Shown in pieces: positions 42,647-51,651 of a DNA stretch of 64,000 nucleotides (its first letter is position 1; every line of letters starts with the position of its first letter). The stretch spans positions 1-64,000 of the forward strand of contig CBDHEF010000001.1 of the NCBI GenBank assembly GCA_965261945.1, written 5' to 3'. Source of the stretch: VXOI01 sp965261945 (GTDB taxonomy: Bacteria; Chloroflexota; Dehalococcoidia; Lucifugimonadales; UBA3495). Made by a program: the position numbers and the translations under genes. The notes under the pieces are model-generated. The model had not been told where the DNA came from. It was given only the letters and a program-made list of their open reading frames with translations, and ran no database searches.

Positions 42647-42916
42647 TCCAACACTCTATGACGGGTCGGGCGTTGTTGCGTCCTCCGCCGTACATTTATA
42701 TTACAGGAGACTTGTTCCGGCATGTCAAGGAATTGTCGCCGACCTCAGTGGCCTTTCGCCATTCAGCCGGCGGTTCCTGTGCCTCACGGGGGCCGTGAAC
42801 CGGAGTCACATACGGCGCCCTGCTTGCCGGGGATGTACTTGCCGGGGATGTAGAGGATACAGGCGATTCGGGTTATGATGGTTCCGCAAGCTGACGGTAA
42901 TCAGGAGGAACTTTCT

Positions 42917-43351
42917 ATGGCCGAGTACTTACCATCAACCTCAGACTGGGTGCGCGAACAGGTAGAGCTTTACGAGGGCAGCGGAGGCACGGAGGGAACC
43001 ACCCTGCGCGACACCGGCCTGCCCGTCATCGTCGTGACCAACAAGGGAAGCCAGACCGGGGCAATCCGCAAGACGCCGCTGATGCGGGTCAAGGACGGAA
43101 ATAATTACGTGCTGGTGGCTTCCAAGGGGGGCGCTCCCAAGAACCCCGTATGGGTGTACAACCTCCGGGCCGACGGCAATGTCGAGATCCAGGACGAAAC
43201 CGAGACCCACACCATGCGCGTCCGCGAGGTTCAGGACGACGGCGAGCGGGCCCGGCTGTGGGAGGTCGCGGTGGCGGCCTTCTCCAACTACGACGAGTAT
43301 CAGGGCCGCACGTCGCGGAAGATTCCGGTGTTTCTCGCCGAGCCTGCGTAA
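42917..43351 (+). CDS. F420-dependent nitroreductase-like protein (Ddn/DUF385)
   Basis: A 144-residue split-barrel protein from 42917 (MAEYLPS) behind AGGAGGA. VVTNKGSQTGAIRKTPLMRV and YVLVASKGGAPKNPVWVYNL are the core motifs of the deazaflavin-dependent (Ddn-type) family. Members use reduced F420 to reduce quinones, nitro compounds or other acceptors. Together with the PPOX protein at 15156 it suggests the organism makes cofactor F420; no F420 biosynthesis gene is in the window. It is monocistronic with a strong terminator. Confidence 0.88.
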   Translation: MAEYLPSTSDWVREQVELYEGSGGTEGTTLRDTGLPVIVVTNKGSQTGAIRKTPLMRVKDGNNYVLVASKGGAPKNPVWVYNLRADGNVEIQDETETHTMRVREVQDDGERARLWEVAVAAFSNYDEYQGRTSRKIPVFLAEPA

Positions 43352-43384
43352 GGCGGACCCGCATCTTCCATCAGGCTGGTATAC

Positions 43385-43420
43385 GGAACCCGCGGCCTGC
43401 CCGCGGGTTCCGTCCTTTTG
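43385..43420 (+). terminator. Rho-independent terminator
   Basis: Perfect 11-bp stem GGAACCCGCGG/CCGCGGGTTCC with a 5-base loop, followed by GTCCTTTT. Confidence 0.9.
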
Positions 43421-43458
43421 CCGGTCGACGGATTGTATGCGCCTGCCTGCCCCGGCGT

Positions 43459-44044
43459 TTATACGCCGATGATGTTGAAGATGCCGGGCAATACCCAGGC
43501 CGAATGCTCTGCCTCTTCAATCCCTAATGAGGCCATTATCGCGAAGACAATCCCGGCTACAATGAGCACGGGAATGAAGGCAATCAGAACCACGAAGAAG
43601 GCCCGCCACATGGAGCTATAATCCAGGCTTGCCTGCACCGCCCTAAGCATGGCTACGAACCGCCACACGAATATGATCGCCGCAATTACCCCGCCGGCAT
43701 AAGGTATGAACACCAGAACACTCAGGAGCCCCGGGGTTTGAGCGAACCCTGTTCCCCTCGCCAGTTCCCCCCAGTCGGCGCGGGTCTCGGGAGTGTTCAG
43801 GAGCTTGGTTCCTACCAGCCAGCAGCCCGCGGCCCACATGGCCCACCAGACGACTCCGCCTATGACGCCCACAATTATCCCGCTGACCAGGCCGGTGTCG
43901 CCCGACAAAGCCCCGCCGATGGCGCCGGAAATGGATACCAGGACAGACCACCAGCGCCGCCTGCCAGGTGGCTCCTCTGTCGTGCTCCACGTCCTCGTAG
44001 GTGTCGCGGTTCAGGGTGGCCGCGCCTATCATCCTTGCCAGCAT
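43459..44044 (-). pseudogene. Yip1-domain membrane protein, frameshifted
   Basis: The true start is the ATG at 44044 (MLARMIGAATLNRDTYEDVE), which has AAAGGAGGG upstream. The frame is right until WQAALVV near 43945. The protein then continues in another frame as LVSISGAIGGAL, through several transmembrane helices (VIGGVVWWAMWAAG, IPYAGGVIAAIIFVWRF, AFIPVLIVAGIVFAIM), to the stop at 43459. Joined together it is a normal Yip1-family protein of about 195 residues with four to five helices, probably in membrane organisation. A single missing base explains the break; this may be real or an assembly error. Confidence 0.7.
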
Positions 44045-44064
44045 AGAAACCCCCTCCTTTGGAG

Positions 44065-44163
44065 TACCAGGCTTGGAGACCCGGTGAAATACCAGGCTTG
44101 GAGACCCGGGACCGGCTAATTCTGCTGCCTGCCTGCCCGCTGCCTGCCTGTCTGCTGCCTGCC
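44065..44163. repeat. Short direct repeats upstream of the Yip1-like gene
   Basis: TACCAGGCTTGGAGACCCGG occurs at 44065-44084 and 44090-44109. It is followed by CTGCCTGCCTG-type microrepeats to 44163. The rest of the gap to 44354 holds a short TTGACGG tandem near 44268 and no gene. Confidence 0.8.
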
Positions 44164-44354
44164 TCCTGATAGAATAACAAACTTGATTTCGGAGTTTGTA
44201 TACATTGGGCATCGACTGTTGCCGGAAATGCGGGCCCGTTCCTGCCGGCGGCAAGCCGTACACGGTTGACGGTTGACGGTTGCCGGGCGAATGGGTATAC
44301 CTGTTGCAGAAATTCGCGCCGCCGGATGCCCCAACAGTCAGGAGGTCACTTACG

Positions 44355-44864
44355 ATGGCAGAACTCAGCCCCGCGCGAGTCCTTGAGGAGCTGAAGAACA
44401 ACGGCGTCACCCACGTCGTCTGGCTCCCGGATAGCGAGACCAACTTCCTTTACGTGCTGATGCGCGACGAACCCACTCTGGATCTGGTGCCGGTCAGCCG
44501 TGAAGGCCATGCCTTCTCCACCGCCGCCGGACTGGCCGCCGGGGGCAAGAAGCCGGTCATACTCATCCAGAACACCGGCATGATGGAATCGGGAGACTCC
44601 CTGCGCGGCTGGGGCATTGGCATGAACACGCCGGTGGTGATGATGGTGGGCTATCGCGGCTGGACCCGCCACGGTGTCATCACCGATACCGCCGCTTTCT
44701 ACACCGAGCGGTTCCTCCACGCCTTCAACATCAACTACTACCTGGTGGAGTCGGACGAGGACGCCGACCGCATTTCGGTGGCGTTCGCCGAGGCCGCCCG
44801 GGAAAAACGCCCGGTGGCCGTGCTGGTCGGCGACGAGTACCACGGCTTCAACGTGAGCCGCTAA
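44355..44864 (+). CDS. TPP-dependent decarboxylase, alpha subunit (sulfopyruvate/phosphonopyruvate decarboxylase-like)
   Basis: A 169-residue protein that starts at 44355 behind AGGAGG. It corresponds to the N-terminal (pyrimidine-binding) domain of a TPP enzyme. VTHVVWLPDSETNFL, VPVSREGHAFSTAAGLA with the conserved Glu that activates TPP, and LIQNTGMMESGDSLRG match the alpha subunit of ComDE-type decarboxylases. The partner domain is encoded by the next gene, 116 bp on. Together they would decarboxylate a 2-oxo acid such as sulfopyruvate or 3-phosphonopyruvate; the substrate is not fixed by the sequence. Confidence 0.85.
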   Translation: MAELSPARVLEELKNNGVTHVVWLPDSETNFLYVLMRDEPTLDLVPVSREGHAFSTAAGLAAGGKKPVILIQNTGMMESGDSLRGWGIGMNTPVVMMVGYRGWTRHGVITDTAAFYTERFLHAFNINYYLVESDEDADRISVAFAEAAREKRPVAVLVGDEYHGFNVSR

Positions 44865-44980
44865 CCAAGCCAATTTGCTCTGCATCTTCACATCAATGTA
44901 CGGGATAAAGGAATAATCAGTTCATATCCTGTTTATCCTGTTCATCGATGTGAATAACAACCGGAACGGAAGTGATGATT

Positions 44981-45565
44981 ATGATGAAGACAGCCGAAAT
45001 GCTGAAGGTCTTCAACGAAATGCGAGGCGACGCCGTTGTGATTCCCGGTCGCGGCGGACGTTTCTGGGTGGACATGAGCGAGCATCCCAACCGCGACCTG
45101 CCCCTGGGAGACCCGGCCATGGGCGGACACGCATCCTTCGCTCTGGGCCTGGCCCTGGCGATGCCCGACCAGCGGGTGGTACTGTTCGACTCCGAGGGCG
45201 ATGTCCTGATGGGTATGGGCGCCCTGCCCACCATCGCGGAGAAGGCTCCGAAGAACCTGTATCATTTTCTGCTGGACAACGGCGTTTACGCCACCACGGG
45301 CGGCCAGCCCGTGCCCAACGCCGACGCGATGGCCTACGACGTTGTGGCCCAGGGCTGCGGCTATCCGGCCACCTACTCCATTGACAACCTCGAGGATTTC
45401 GCCAGCCGGCTCGAAGAAATCCTGGCCCAGCCCGGGCCGGTGTTCGTCGCGCTGAAAATAGACCCGGAAATCATCAACGAACCCATCAACGCCCGGCCCC
45501 AGTGGCAGCGCAAGACCCGCAACCAGGCAGTGGCCGACATGAAGGCCGAGTTGGGAATCGGCTAG
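44981..45565 (+). CDS. TPP-dependent decarboxylase, beta subunit
   Basis: A 194-residue protein that carries the TPP pyrophosphate-binding domain: LPLGDPAMGGHASFALGLAL, DSEGDVLMGMGALPTIAEKA and HFLLDNGVYATTGGQ give the GD...N pattern that binds Mg2+ and TPP. It forms the second half of the active enzyme with the upstream alpha subunit. Several in-frame ATGs occur; 44981 has GGAAG at good distance. A dispersed TATCCTGTTTATCCTGTTCA repeat lies just upstream. It may form a pathway with the GMC oxidoreductase that follows. Confidence 0.85.
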   Translation: MMKTAEMLKVFNEMRGDAVVIPGRGGRFWVDMSEHPNRDLPLGDPAMGGHASFALGLALAMPDQRVVLFDSEGDVLMGMGALPTIAEKAPKNLYHFLLDNGVYATTGGQPVPNADAMAYDVVAQGCGYPATYSIDNLEDFASRLEEILAQPGPVFVALKIDPEIINEPINARPQWQRKTRNQAVADMKAELGIG

Positions 45566-45685
45566 TATTCGCCTTTGACGGCAATCCCGGACTTTTAATG
45601 CTTCCTCCGGTGGAGGGAGAGGGAAAAACTGCAACACTGCAACACCCTGAGACTGACGCCGCAAGACTTGACCTAGCGTCTGGTT

Positions 45686-45784
45686 CCGTCATTCCCGCGA
45701 AAGCGGGAATCCAGAATCCGGTAGCTGGCAGATACGCATTTGCTGCCAATGGCCTTTGGATTCCCGCTTTCGCGGGAATGACGG
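45686..45784. repeat. 99-bp MITE-like element with 28-bp inverted ends
   Basis: CCGTCATTCCCGCGAAAGCG...AATCCA at 45686-45713 has a perfect inverted copy at 45757-45784. The ends also contain an inner GCGGGAA hairpin. The centre has no gene. It inflates the open frame of the following GMC oxidoreductase upstream of its real start. Confidence 0.85.
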
Positions 45785-45834
45785 TGAATATGACGACACT
45801 CCCTAACCGAAAAAGGGGAAATAAGAGAGGGCCT

Positions 45835-47409
45835 ATGAAGTACGATGTAATTGTCGTTGGCGGCGGGGCGGCGGGCTCGGTCGTGGCCAGCAGGCTGGCC
45901 GAGGACCCCAACACCTCCGTTCTGCTGCTGGAGGCAGGCAAAGACTACCCGGATTTTGACTTTCTCCCGGACGAGGTGAAGTACGGGTACACTCGTTACG
46001 CTGAATCCCCGGAGTCGCAACACAACTGGGCCCTGCGCGGCACTGCCACCGAAGAGCAGGGCGAAATCCATGTGGCCCAGGGCAAGGTCATCGGCGGCGG
46101 CTCCTCCATCAACGGCCAGGCGATGCAGCGGGGACTGGCGGAAGACTACGACAACTGGGCCTCCTTCGGTAACGACGAATGGTCCTATACCAAGGTGCTG
46201 CCCTTTTTCCGCAAGATGGAAAACGACCTGGAGATCCAGGACGATTTCCACGGCACGGAAGGGCCGATGCCGGTGCGCCGCCGCCAGTCGAACCCGGAAC
46301 CTCCCGCCCAGAGGGCCTTCCGGGAAGCCTGCCAGCAGGCCGGGTTCTCCGCCGTCGAGGACACCAACGGCGCCGACCCCGCCGGTGTGGGCGTTGCTCC
46401 CACCAACAACCTGGGCGGGGTCAGGGTCAGCGCCGCCATCGCTTACCTCAACCCCATGCGCCACCGCCTTAACCTCACGGTGCGGGGCGAAGTCTACGTC
46501 CAGAGAGTCCTGTTCGAGGGCTCCAGGGCCGTGGGAGTGGAAGCCCGGAGCGGGGGCGAGGTCTTCACTGTTTTTGCGGACCGCGTTGTCCTCAGCTCCG
46601 GCGCCCTGCGGTCTCCCCAATTGCTGATGCTTTCGGGCATCGGCCCCAAGGACCATCTCGAGGAATTCGGGATTCCGGTGGTCCAGGACCTCCCCGGCGT
46701 GGGGCAGAGTCTCTGGAATCACCTGAGCGTCCACATCAATTACAAGGTCAAGGATGGCGTCGAGATCCCTGTCGATCTGGACGCGCCTCATTACAGGCTG
46801 ATTTACACGGCCCCGGACTCCGAAACCGAATACGACATGGTGCTCTCGACCATGAACGTGGTGGACGAGCGCGAGGAGCGCGTCGCTGGGGTCAGAACCA
46901 GTTACCGGACCGGCGACGTGCCCGCCGACCGCGCAGTCCGCATCTCGTGCACTCTCGGAGTGCCCAGGGGTTCGGGCTACGTGCGGCTGGCGTCCGCCGA
47001 CCCCAGCGTTCAGCCTACGTTCAATTACCGTTATCTCCAGCACCCCGAAGACCTCCGCCGGGTGAGGGAGGGTCTGCGGTTCGGGGCAAGACTCCTGGAG
47101 TCCGAAGCCTACCGGGACGTGGTGGACCACCGCATCACCCCGACGGACGAGATTCTGGCGGACGACGACGCCCTCAACCTGTACATGAGACAGACTGTGG
47201 GAACCGCCAGGCACGTTTCCGGCACCTGCCGGATGGGGCCGGATTCGGACCCCATGACCGTGGTGGACCAGCACTGCCGGGTCAAGGGGCTACAGGGGCT
47301 TTGGGTGACAGATGCTTCGGTGGTGCCGCAGCTCCTCCGGGGCGGCGGTATGCACCCCACGGTCATCATGATCGGAGAGCGCGTCGTGGACTGGATCGCG
47401 GCGGGATAG
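45835..47409 (+). CDS. GMC-family flavin oxidoreductase
   Basis: A 524-residue FAD enzyme from 45835 (MKYDVIVV). The FAD-binding motif is GGGAAG (residues 9-14), the GMC signature HVAQGKVIGGGSSINGQAMQ follows near residue 85, the second signature SSGALRSPQLLMLSGIGP lies around 255, and the C-terminus has the catalytic histidine in ARHVSGTCRMG and HPTVIMIGERV. It oxidises an alcohol to an aldehyde or ketone; relatives include choline and glucose-methanol-choline enzymes. The frame opens 333 bp earlier but that part is a repeat element. The substrate is unknown. Confidence 0.92.
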   Translation: MKYDVIVVGGGAAGSVVASRLAEDPNTSVLLLEAGKDYPDFDFLPDEVKYGYTRYAESPESQHNWALRGTATEEQGEIHVAQGKVIGGGSSINGQAMQRGLAEDYDNWASFGNDEWSYTKVLPFFRKMENDLEIQDDFHGTEGPMPVRRRQSNPEPPAQRAFREACQQAGFSAVEDTNGADPAGVGVAPTNNLGGVRVSAAIAYLNPMRHRLNLTVRGEVYVQRVLFEGSRAVGVEARSGGEVFTVFADRVVLSSGALRSPQLLMLSGIGPKDHLEEFGIPVVQDLPGVGQSLWNHLSVHINYKVKDGVEIPVDLDAPHYRLIYTAPDSETEYDMVLSTMNVVDEREERVAGVRTSYRTGDVPADRAVRISCTLGVPRGSGYVRLASADPSVQPTFNYRYLQHPEDLRRVREGLRFGARLLESEAYRDVVDHRITPTDEILADDDALNLYMRQTVGTARHVSGTCRMGPDSDPMTVVDQHCRVKGLQGLWVTDASVVPQLLRGGGMHPTVIMIGERVVDWIAAG

Positions 47410-47423
47410 CAGGGTATCTCACC

Positions 47424-47484
47424 TGTTCCCTTACCTTCCGGGGGAGGGTCTTGTCAATTCCCTCCCCCTCTGGGGAAGGGGGCT
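47424..47484. repeat. Dispersed CCTTCCGGGGGAGGG-type repeats
   Basis: Two neighbouring members of the CCCTCTCC family, one with TTCCGGGGGAGGG and one with CCCTCCCCCTCTGGGGAAGG, after the GMC gene. Confidence 0.6.
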
Positions 47485-47537
47485 TTACTCCAAAAGTCCA
47501 GATGGCGGCTCCCCAGCGGGGAGAGAGCAGGAGTTGA

Positions 47538-48476
47538 TTAGCCGGAGTTTGTCTCCCCATTTTCTTGGGGAGCGGAAATCGCTCGTATGACTCGACCGAT
47601 TGACTCTGGGTCGTCGTAGTTGAGGGAAACAGTGAGGCCGCCGGGCAGTCCCGCAACAACCGCCGGCGGTAGCCTCCAATCGGCGGAAACCCGGCCGGCG
47701 TTCCGGTATATCTCGTCCGCAGCACGGTCGACCTTGTTTTTCGCTTCATGAGGGTTCTTGTGAGCGGCCTCAGCCACCCTTTCCAGGGACTCCTGTGCGT
47801 TGTCCCAGAAGACCTCCTTGGCATCGCTGTGGACAGCCTCGATGGTGTCCTCATGGGTTACGTCTTCGCCCGGTCGCAGGTGTCGCCACAGCCTTGCGAG
47901 CCTGCGGGCGTCCTCGCTTATGCGAGTACCGCTCAGGGTCTTGGCCAGCCCAATGGCCAGCTGGAGAGCGTAGAGGGAAGCCTTGCCTGCGGTCAGGAAG
48001 ATTTCGAGAGATCCCGGTTGCAAGGAGCTGATGGTTATTGCGTCGTCAATCGCCGCGAGCTCCGCAGTACGCTGGATATGGCTCACCGCCTCCGCCAAGT
48101 CCGCTAGGTCCTTTGCCTCCACCACTACGGAGACGTCCATCAGCGATATTCCCGGTTGCACCGAGGACAAGACGCGCATCCCCTCCGTTGTCTGGCTGGT
48201 CAGGCCCTGGACGAGGCTACGGAAAGTGTCCACCTCGTCAGGTCTGAGATCCAGTGGTTGCCCGGTAGGATACCGGTTATGGTCCAAGAAGTATCCCCAC
48301 TGGGGGTCTACTCGGCACCACGACATACCGGACAGGGTTTCCACCGCCGGTCGGAGACGTTGCCAGTGCACAACGCGCTGCGTTCCGTTGTCGAGAACCT
48401 GCACCATCTGCATAGGCGGATAGGCTGGATTGAATAAGCCGTCGTTTACGGTCTGCACTTGTTGAGCTAACGACAT
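47538..48476 (-). CDS. Hypothetical protein
   Basis: A 312-residue soluble protein starting at 48476 (MSLAQQVQ) or 8 codons earlier. I do not recognise it. A mixed N-terminal region (residues 1-140) with VLDNGTQRVVHWQRLRPA is followed by EAVSHIQRTAEL and SSLQPGSLEIFLTAGKASLY, then a helical charged region (residues 185-260), and an end with LPGGLTVSLNYDDPESIGRV. The pattern of a small-molecule or protein-interaction domain plus a helical part recalls proteins found near phage or defense genes, but that is impression only. No partner gene. Confidence 0.55.
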   Translation of the reverse strand: MSLAQQVQTVNDGLFNPAYPPMQMVQVLDNGTQRVVHWQRLRPAVETLSGMSWCRVDPQWGYFLDHNRYPTGQPLDLRPDEVDTFRSLVQGLTSQTTEGMRVLSSVQPGISLMDVSVVVEAKDLADLAEAVSHIQRTAELAAIDDAITISSLQPGSLEIFLTAGKASLYALQLAIGLAKTLSGTRISEDARRLARLWRHLRPGEDVTHEDTIEAVHSDAKEVFWDNAQESLERVAEAAHKNPHEAKNKVDRAADEIYRNAGRVSADWRLPPAVVAGLPGGLTVSLNYDDPESIGRVIRAISAPQENGETNSG

Positions 48477-48645
48477 TCGATTTATCGTTCCAAGGGGCAA
48501 ACTGGTGGCTCTTCCGCACGGGTTCCGTTACCCCGTCGATTGTACAAGGGATTGTAGCGGTTCTTACCCAGCTCCCGATTGCCCCAGCGCCACAGGCTGG
48601 GCGAAGAAAAAATGTAGCCCCGCAATTACAGTTCTCGCAGGGTTG

Positions 48646-49389
48646 CTACCTGCTCCGGGCTCTGCTTCTACCGCGCCGTTTGCGGCGGGGCGAATACCCC
48701 GATGACTGTCCAATTTGGAAATCGTCGAACGCTTCCTCGTTGAAGAACCTGACAGACACAATCTTGGACATCGGAAAGACCACGCTGAAATCATCCGCTA
48801 TCCAATCAGAATACAGATTGTTCGGGTATGTATGGTTCCTCACCACGGGTCCATAGTTCTGGGTAAGAGTCAGTTCTAACGTATTCTTACTACGGAACCC
48901 GCTATAGAGAGGAATGAGGGAAACGTCTGTATTGGGAGTGCTTACTGATTTGCTTTCCAGTGGCAGACCAATATAGGACTTTCGGTTATCGAGGGTGATT
49001 TCTACCAAACGGTGCTGTGCCACCGCTTTATGAAGAATCCATTCCATGAGATCACCAGAGTCATGAGCGGACTTGGCGGCCCAAGAATCCGCTGGCAGGA
49101 ACAGATTAGGCAAATGGGTAAATACTACCGATAGGAGAAGGCTGACCTGTACCGTAGGTGGAATCAACTCTGGTGAGCGTTTGACCCACGTACCAGTCGC
49201 TTCTGGAAAGTGTGCATCGAAAGGAAACAAGAGGACATGGGCGATTCCGTATAGGAGTATGCCGATGAACGCGGAGGTGAGTAAGGTGTGATACCCAGTC
49301 CCTAGATTGTAGCGATACCGGGTCAGGTGGTTATGCGACAGAAACCAATGACCACCGACCGCCGGGAGTAGCAATAAGGCTACGTTCAA
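48646..49389 (-). CDS. Membrane protein of unknown function, coupled to a small basic protein
   Basis: A 247-residue protein with an N-terminal hydrophobic segment, a second helix at about residues 38-55 (IGILLYGIAHVLLFPF) and a third near 78-93 (VQVSLLLSVVFTHLPNLF). Residues 108-235 form a soluble domain with GDLMEWILHKAVAQHRLVEI and KSYIGLPLESK, followed by an Arg-rich tail. Its start overlaps the stop of the gene before it by 4 bp. I cannot name the family. The soluble part (VEITLDNRKSYIG... ) resembles small beta domains that sit beside membrane anchors. Confidence 0.6.
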   Translation of the reverse strand: MNVALLLLPAVGGHWFLSHNHLTRYRYNLGTGYHTLLTSAFIGILLYGIAHVLLFPFDAHFPEATGTWVKRSPELIPPTVQVSLLLSVVFTHLPNLFLPADSWAAKSAHDSGDLMEWILHKAVAQHRLVEITLDNRKSYIGLPLESKSVSTPNTDVSLIPLYSGFRSKNTLELTLTQNYGPVVRNHTYPNNLYSDWIADDFSVVFPMSKIVSVRFFNEEAFDDFQIGQSSGYSPRRKRRGRSRARSR

Positions 49390-49670
49390 CGCTCTGCAAT
49401 CCCTCCGCGTCCACGATTGCGGCCCCGGCCAGGACGAGCTGTCCTGCCCCCACCCCCATAAACGCGTTTGCCTCCTCGTCCAAGCGGTTTGGTGAGATCC
49501 CGGTTTGCTGCTCTGTTAAGCACAGCACGGCCACGTTTACTGGCGAACACTTCCTCTGCCTTTACGAATAAGCTCCCGTCGGGCTTCACATAGACCTTCG
49601 CCGTCTCCGGGGGTTCACCCGGTGTTCCTTTCTTTTTGATGGGCCACCACCTAAACAGTTTTCCGGCCAT
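49386..49670 (-). CDS. Small basic protein, first gene of a coupled pair
   Basis: A 94-residue protein starting at 49670 behind GAGGAG. It has a KWWPIKKKG-like start (FRWWPIKKKGTPGEPPETAK), a short strand KVYVKPDGSLFVKAEEVFAS and a Gly/Arg-rich C-terminus that could bind nucleic acid or the membrane surface. Its stop overlaps the start of the following membrane protein (ATGA), so both are translationally coupled. No family recognised. Confidence 0.5.
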   Translation of the reverse strand: MAGKLFRWWPIKKKGTPGEPPETAKVYVKPDGSLFVKAEEVFASKRGRAVLNRAANRDLTKPLGRGGKRVYGGGGRTARPGRGRNRGRGGIAER

Positions 49671-49944
49671 ATGGGCTCCTCTATCCTGCGCGGTCGACTT
49701 GGCCCCACATATACAGGGGAAGTTGCCAATGTGTCAACCTCTCCCAGCTTGTTGAAAGATGCCCGTTGAAGCCACCGATGGTTCGACAGATTCACCATGA
49801 GCGGGATGCAAAAGACTTTGCAATCGTCCTGCTCACCGGCGGGCCAACACCGCGTCATCCTCAGCAAAGGGCATTCCCCGCCTGTGCTACAATCGCGGAG
49901 TCGCCGGGAAACGGCGGGTATAGATGCTTGGAAGGGCTACGGCT

Positions 49945-51537
49945 ATGTATTTCGATTCTCGACGCAGCGCGGTTCTGGCCACCAACGGCATGGTGGCGAC
50001 CAGCCAGCCGCTGGCGGCGATGGCCGGGTTGCAGGCACTCATGGACGGCGGCAACGCCGTGGACGCCGCCATCACCGCCGCCGCCGCGCTCAACGTGGTC
50101 GAGCCCAACTCAACGGGCGTGGGCGGCGACCTGTTCGCGCTGGTCTGGAACGAGAAAGAGAAGTCGGTGCGCGCCATAAACGGAAGCGGCCGTGCGCCCG
50201 CCGCCGCCAGCATCGAAGAGCTGACCGCCCAGGGATACCGGGCCATGCCCGGCGCTGGCCCCTACTCCGTAGCGGCGCCGGGGACGGTACACGGCTGGGA
50301 GACCCTGCGGGCCGAGTGCGGCGCCATGCCCCTCTCGCGCCTGCTGGAGCCGGCCATCCGATACGCCGAGGACGGCTTCCCGGTGTCCGAGGTCATCGCG
50401 TGGCAGTGGGAGAACAACCTGCCCAAGCTGCGCTCCTACCCGTCGGGCGAGGAGTTTCTGGTGGACGGCAACGCCCCGAAGAAGGGCGACCGGGTGAGGC
50501 TGCCGACGCTGGCCGCCACACTGCGGGCCATCGCCGAGGGCGGCTGCGAAGCCTTCTATCACGGCCCCATCGCCGAGAAAATGGCATCCTTCGTACAGGA
50601 AAACGGCGGCTGGCTGACCACCGAAGACCTGGCGGCCCACACCTCCGACTGGGACGAGCCGATCAGCGCCGACTACCGCGGGGTCACCTGCTGGGAATGC
50701 CCGCCCAACGGCCAGGGCATCGCGGCGCTGGAGGCCCTGAACATAGCCGAAGGCTTCGACATCGGGGCTATGGGGGCGCAGTCCGCCGACGCCTACCACC
50801 ACCTGATAGAGGCGATGCGGCTGGCCTTCGCCGACGCCTACCGCTACGTCGCCGACCCGCGCGTGGTGAACGTTCCCAGCGCGCAGCTATTGTCGAAAGA
50901 ATACGCCGCCCAGCGCCGGGAGCTGATAGACCGGCGCAAGGCGATGATGACCGCGCCCTACGGGCAGCCCATCCCCGGCGGCAACACGGTCTACGTCAGC
51001 GCGGTGGACGGGCAGGGCAACGCCTGTTCGCTCATCAACAGCATCTTCTCCGACTTCGGCTCCGGCATGGTGGCGCCCGGCACCGGCATTGTGCTGCACA
51101 ACCGCGCCGGGCTGTTCTCGCTCGACGCCGCGCACCCCAACGCCCTGGCGCCGGGAAAGCGGCCCTACCACACCATCATCCCCGGTCTGGCTACCAGGGA
51201 TGGCGAGCTGCTGTACTGCTACGGCATGATGGGAGCCTTCATGCAGCCCCAGGGGCACCTCCAGCTCATCAGCAACATGGTAGACCACGGCATGGACCCG
51301 CAGGAGGCCATCAACGCCCTGCGCTTCATGGTGGGCAACGACCAGGCGCTGCTGGAAGAGGGCATCAACCCCGACACGGCCCGCGAGCTGCAACAGCGCG
51401 GCCACAAGCTGGGCCTCATGGCCGGCCGCCAGCGGGTGTCCATCGGCGGCGCACAGGTCATCGCCCGCGACCACCGCACCGGCGTGCTGCAGGGCGGCAC
51501 CGAACCCCGCAAAGACGGCGCAGTCGTGGGCTGGTAG
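49945..51537 (+). CDS. Gamma-glutamyltransferase family protein
   Basis: A 530-residue protein from 49945, chosen because GGAAGGG lies 8 bases upstream; an ATG at 49924 is also in frame. It shows GGT features: GGNAVDAAITAAAALNVVEP near the start, SGRAPAAAS, and the autoprocessing region with GGNTVYVSAVDGQGNACSLI, in which the Thr would become the N-terminal nucleophile of the small subunit. GSGMVAPGTGIVLHNRAGLF and GKRPYHTIIPGL follow. It cleaves gamma-glutamyl bonds, as in glutathione, or related acyl bonds. There is no signal peptide, unlike many GGTs. Confidence 0.9.
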   Translation: MYFDSRRSAVLATNGMVATSQPLAAMAGLQALMDGGNAVDAAITAAAALNVVEPNSTGVGGDLFALVWNEKEKSVRAINGSGRAPAAASIEELTAQGYRAMPGAGPYSVAAPGTVHGWETLRAECGAMPLSRLLEPAIRYAEDGFPVSEVIAWQWENNLPKLRSYPSGEEFLVDGNAPKKGDRVRLPTLAATLRAIAEGGCEAFYHGPIAEKMASFVQENGGWLTTEDLAAHTSDWDEPISADYRGVTCWECPPNGQGIAALEALNIAEGFDIGAMGAQSADAYHHLIEAMRLAFADAYRYVADPRVVNVPSAQLLSKEYAAQRRELIDRRKAMMTAPYGQPIPGGNTVYVSAVDGQGNACSLINSIFSDFGSGMVAPGTGIVLHNRAGLFSLDAAHPNALAPGKRPYHTIIPGLATRDGELLYCYGMMGAFMQPQGHLQLISNMVDHGMDPQEAINALRFMVGNDQALLEEGINPDTARELQQRGHKLGLMAGRQRVSIGGAQVIARDHRTGVLQGGTEPRKDGAVVGW

Positions 51538-51572
51538 GCCCGCAGCAGCATCCGAAACGCACGGATTCCATC

Positions 51573-51600
51573 CCGTCATTCCCGCGAAAGCGGGAACCCG
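51573..51600. repeat. Dispersed CCGTCATTCCCGCGAAAGCG repeat
   Basis: Same end sequence as the MITE-like element at 45686, present here as a single copy between two genes of the same strand. Confidence 0.8.
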
Positions 51601-51651
51601 GGGCGGGCATATCCAGCGTTTGAGCCACCGGAAAATAAGGAGACGACGGAC

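Noticed and set aside
45673..47274. 533-codon minus-strand frame opposite the GMC oxidoreductase
   Set aside because: It is a shadow of the real gene and runs through a MITE-like repeat; no domain is seen.
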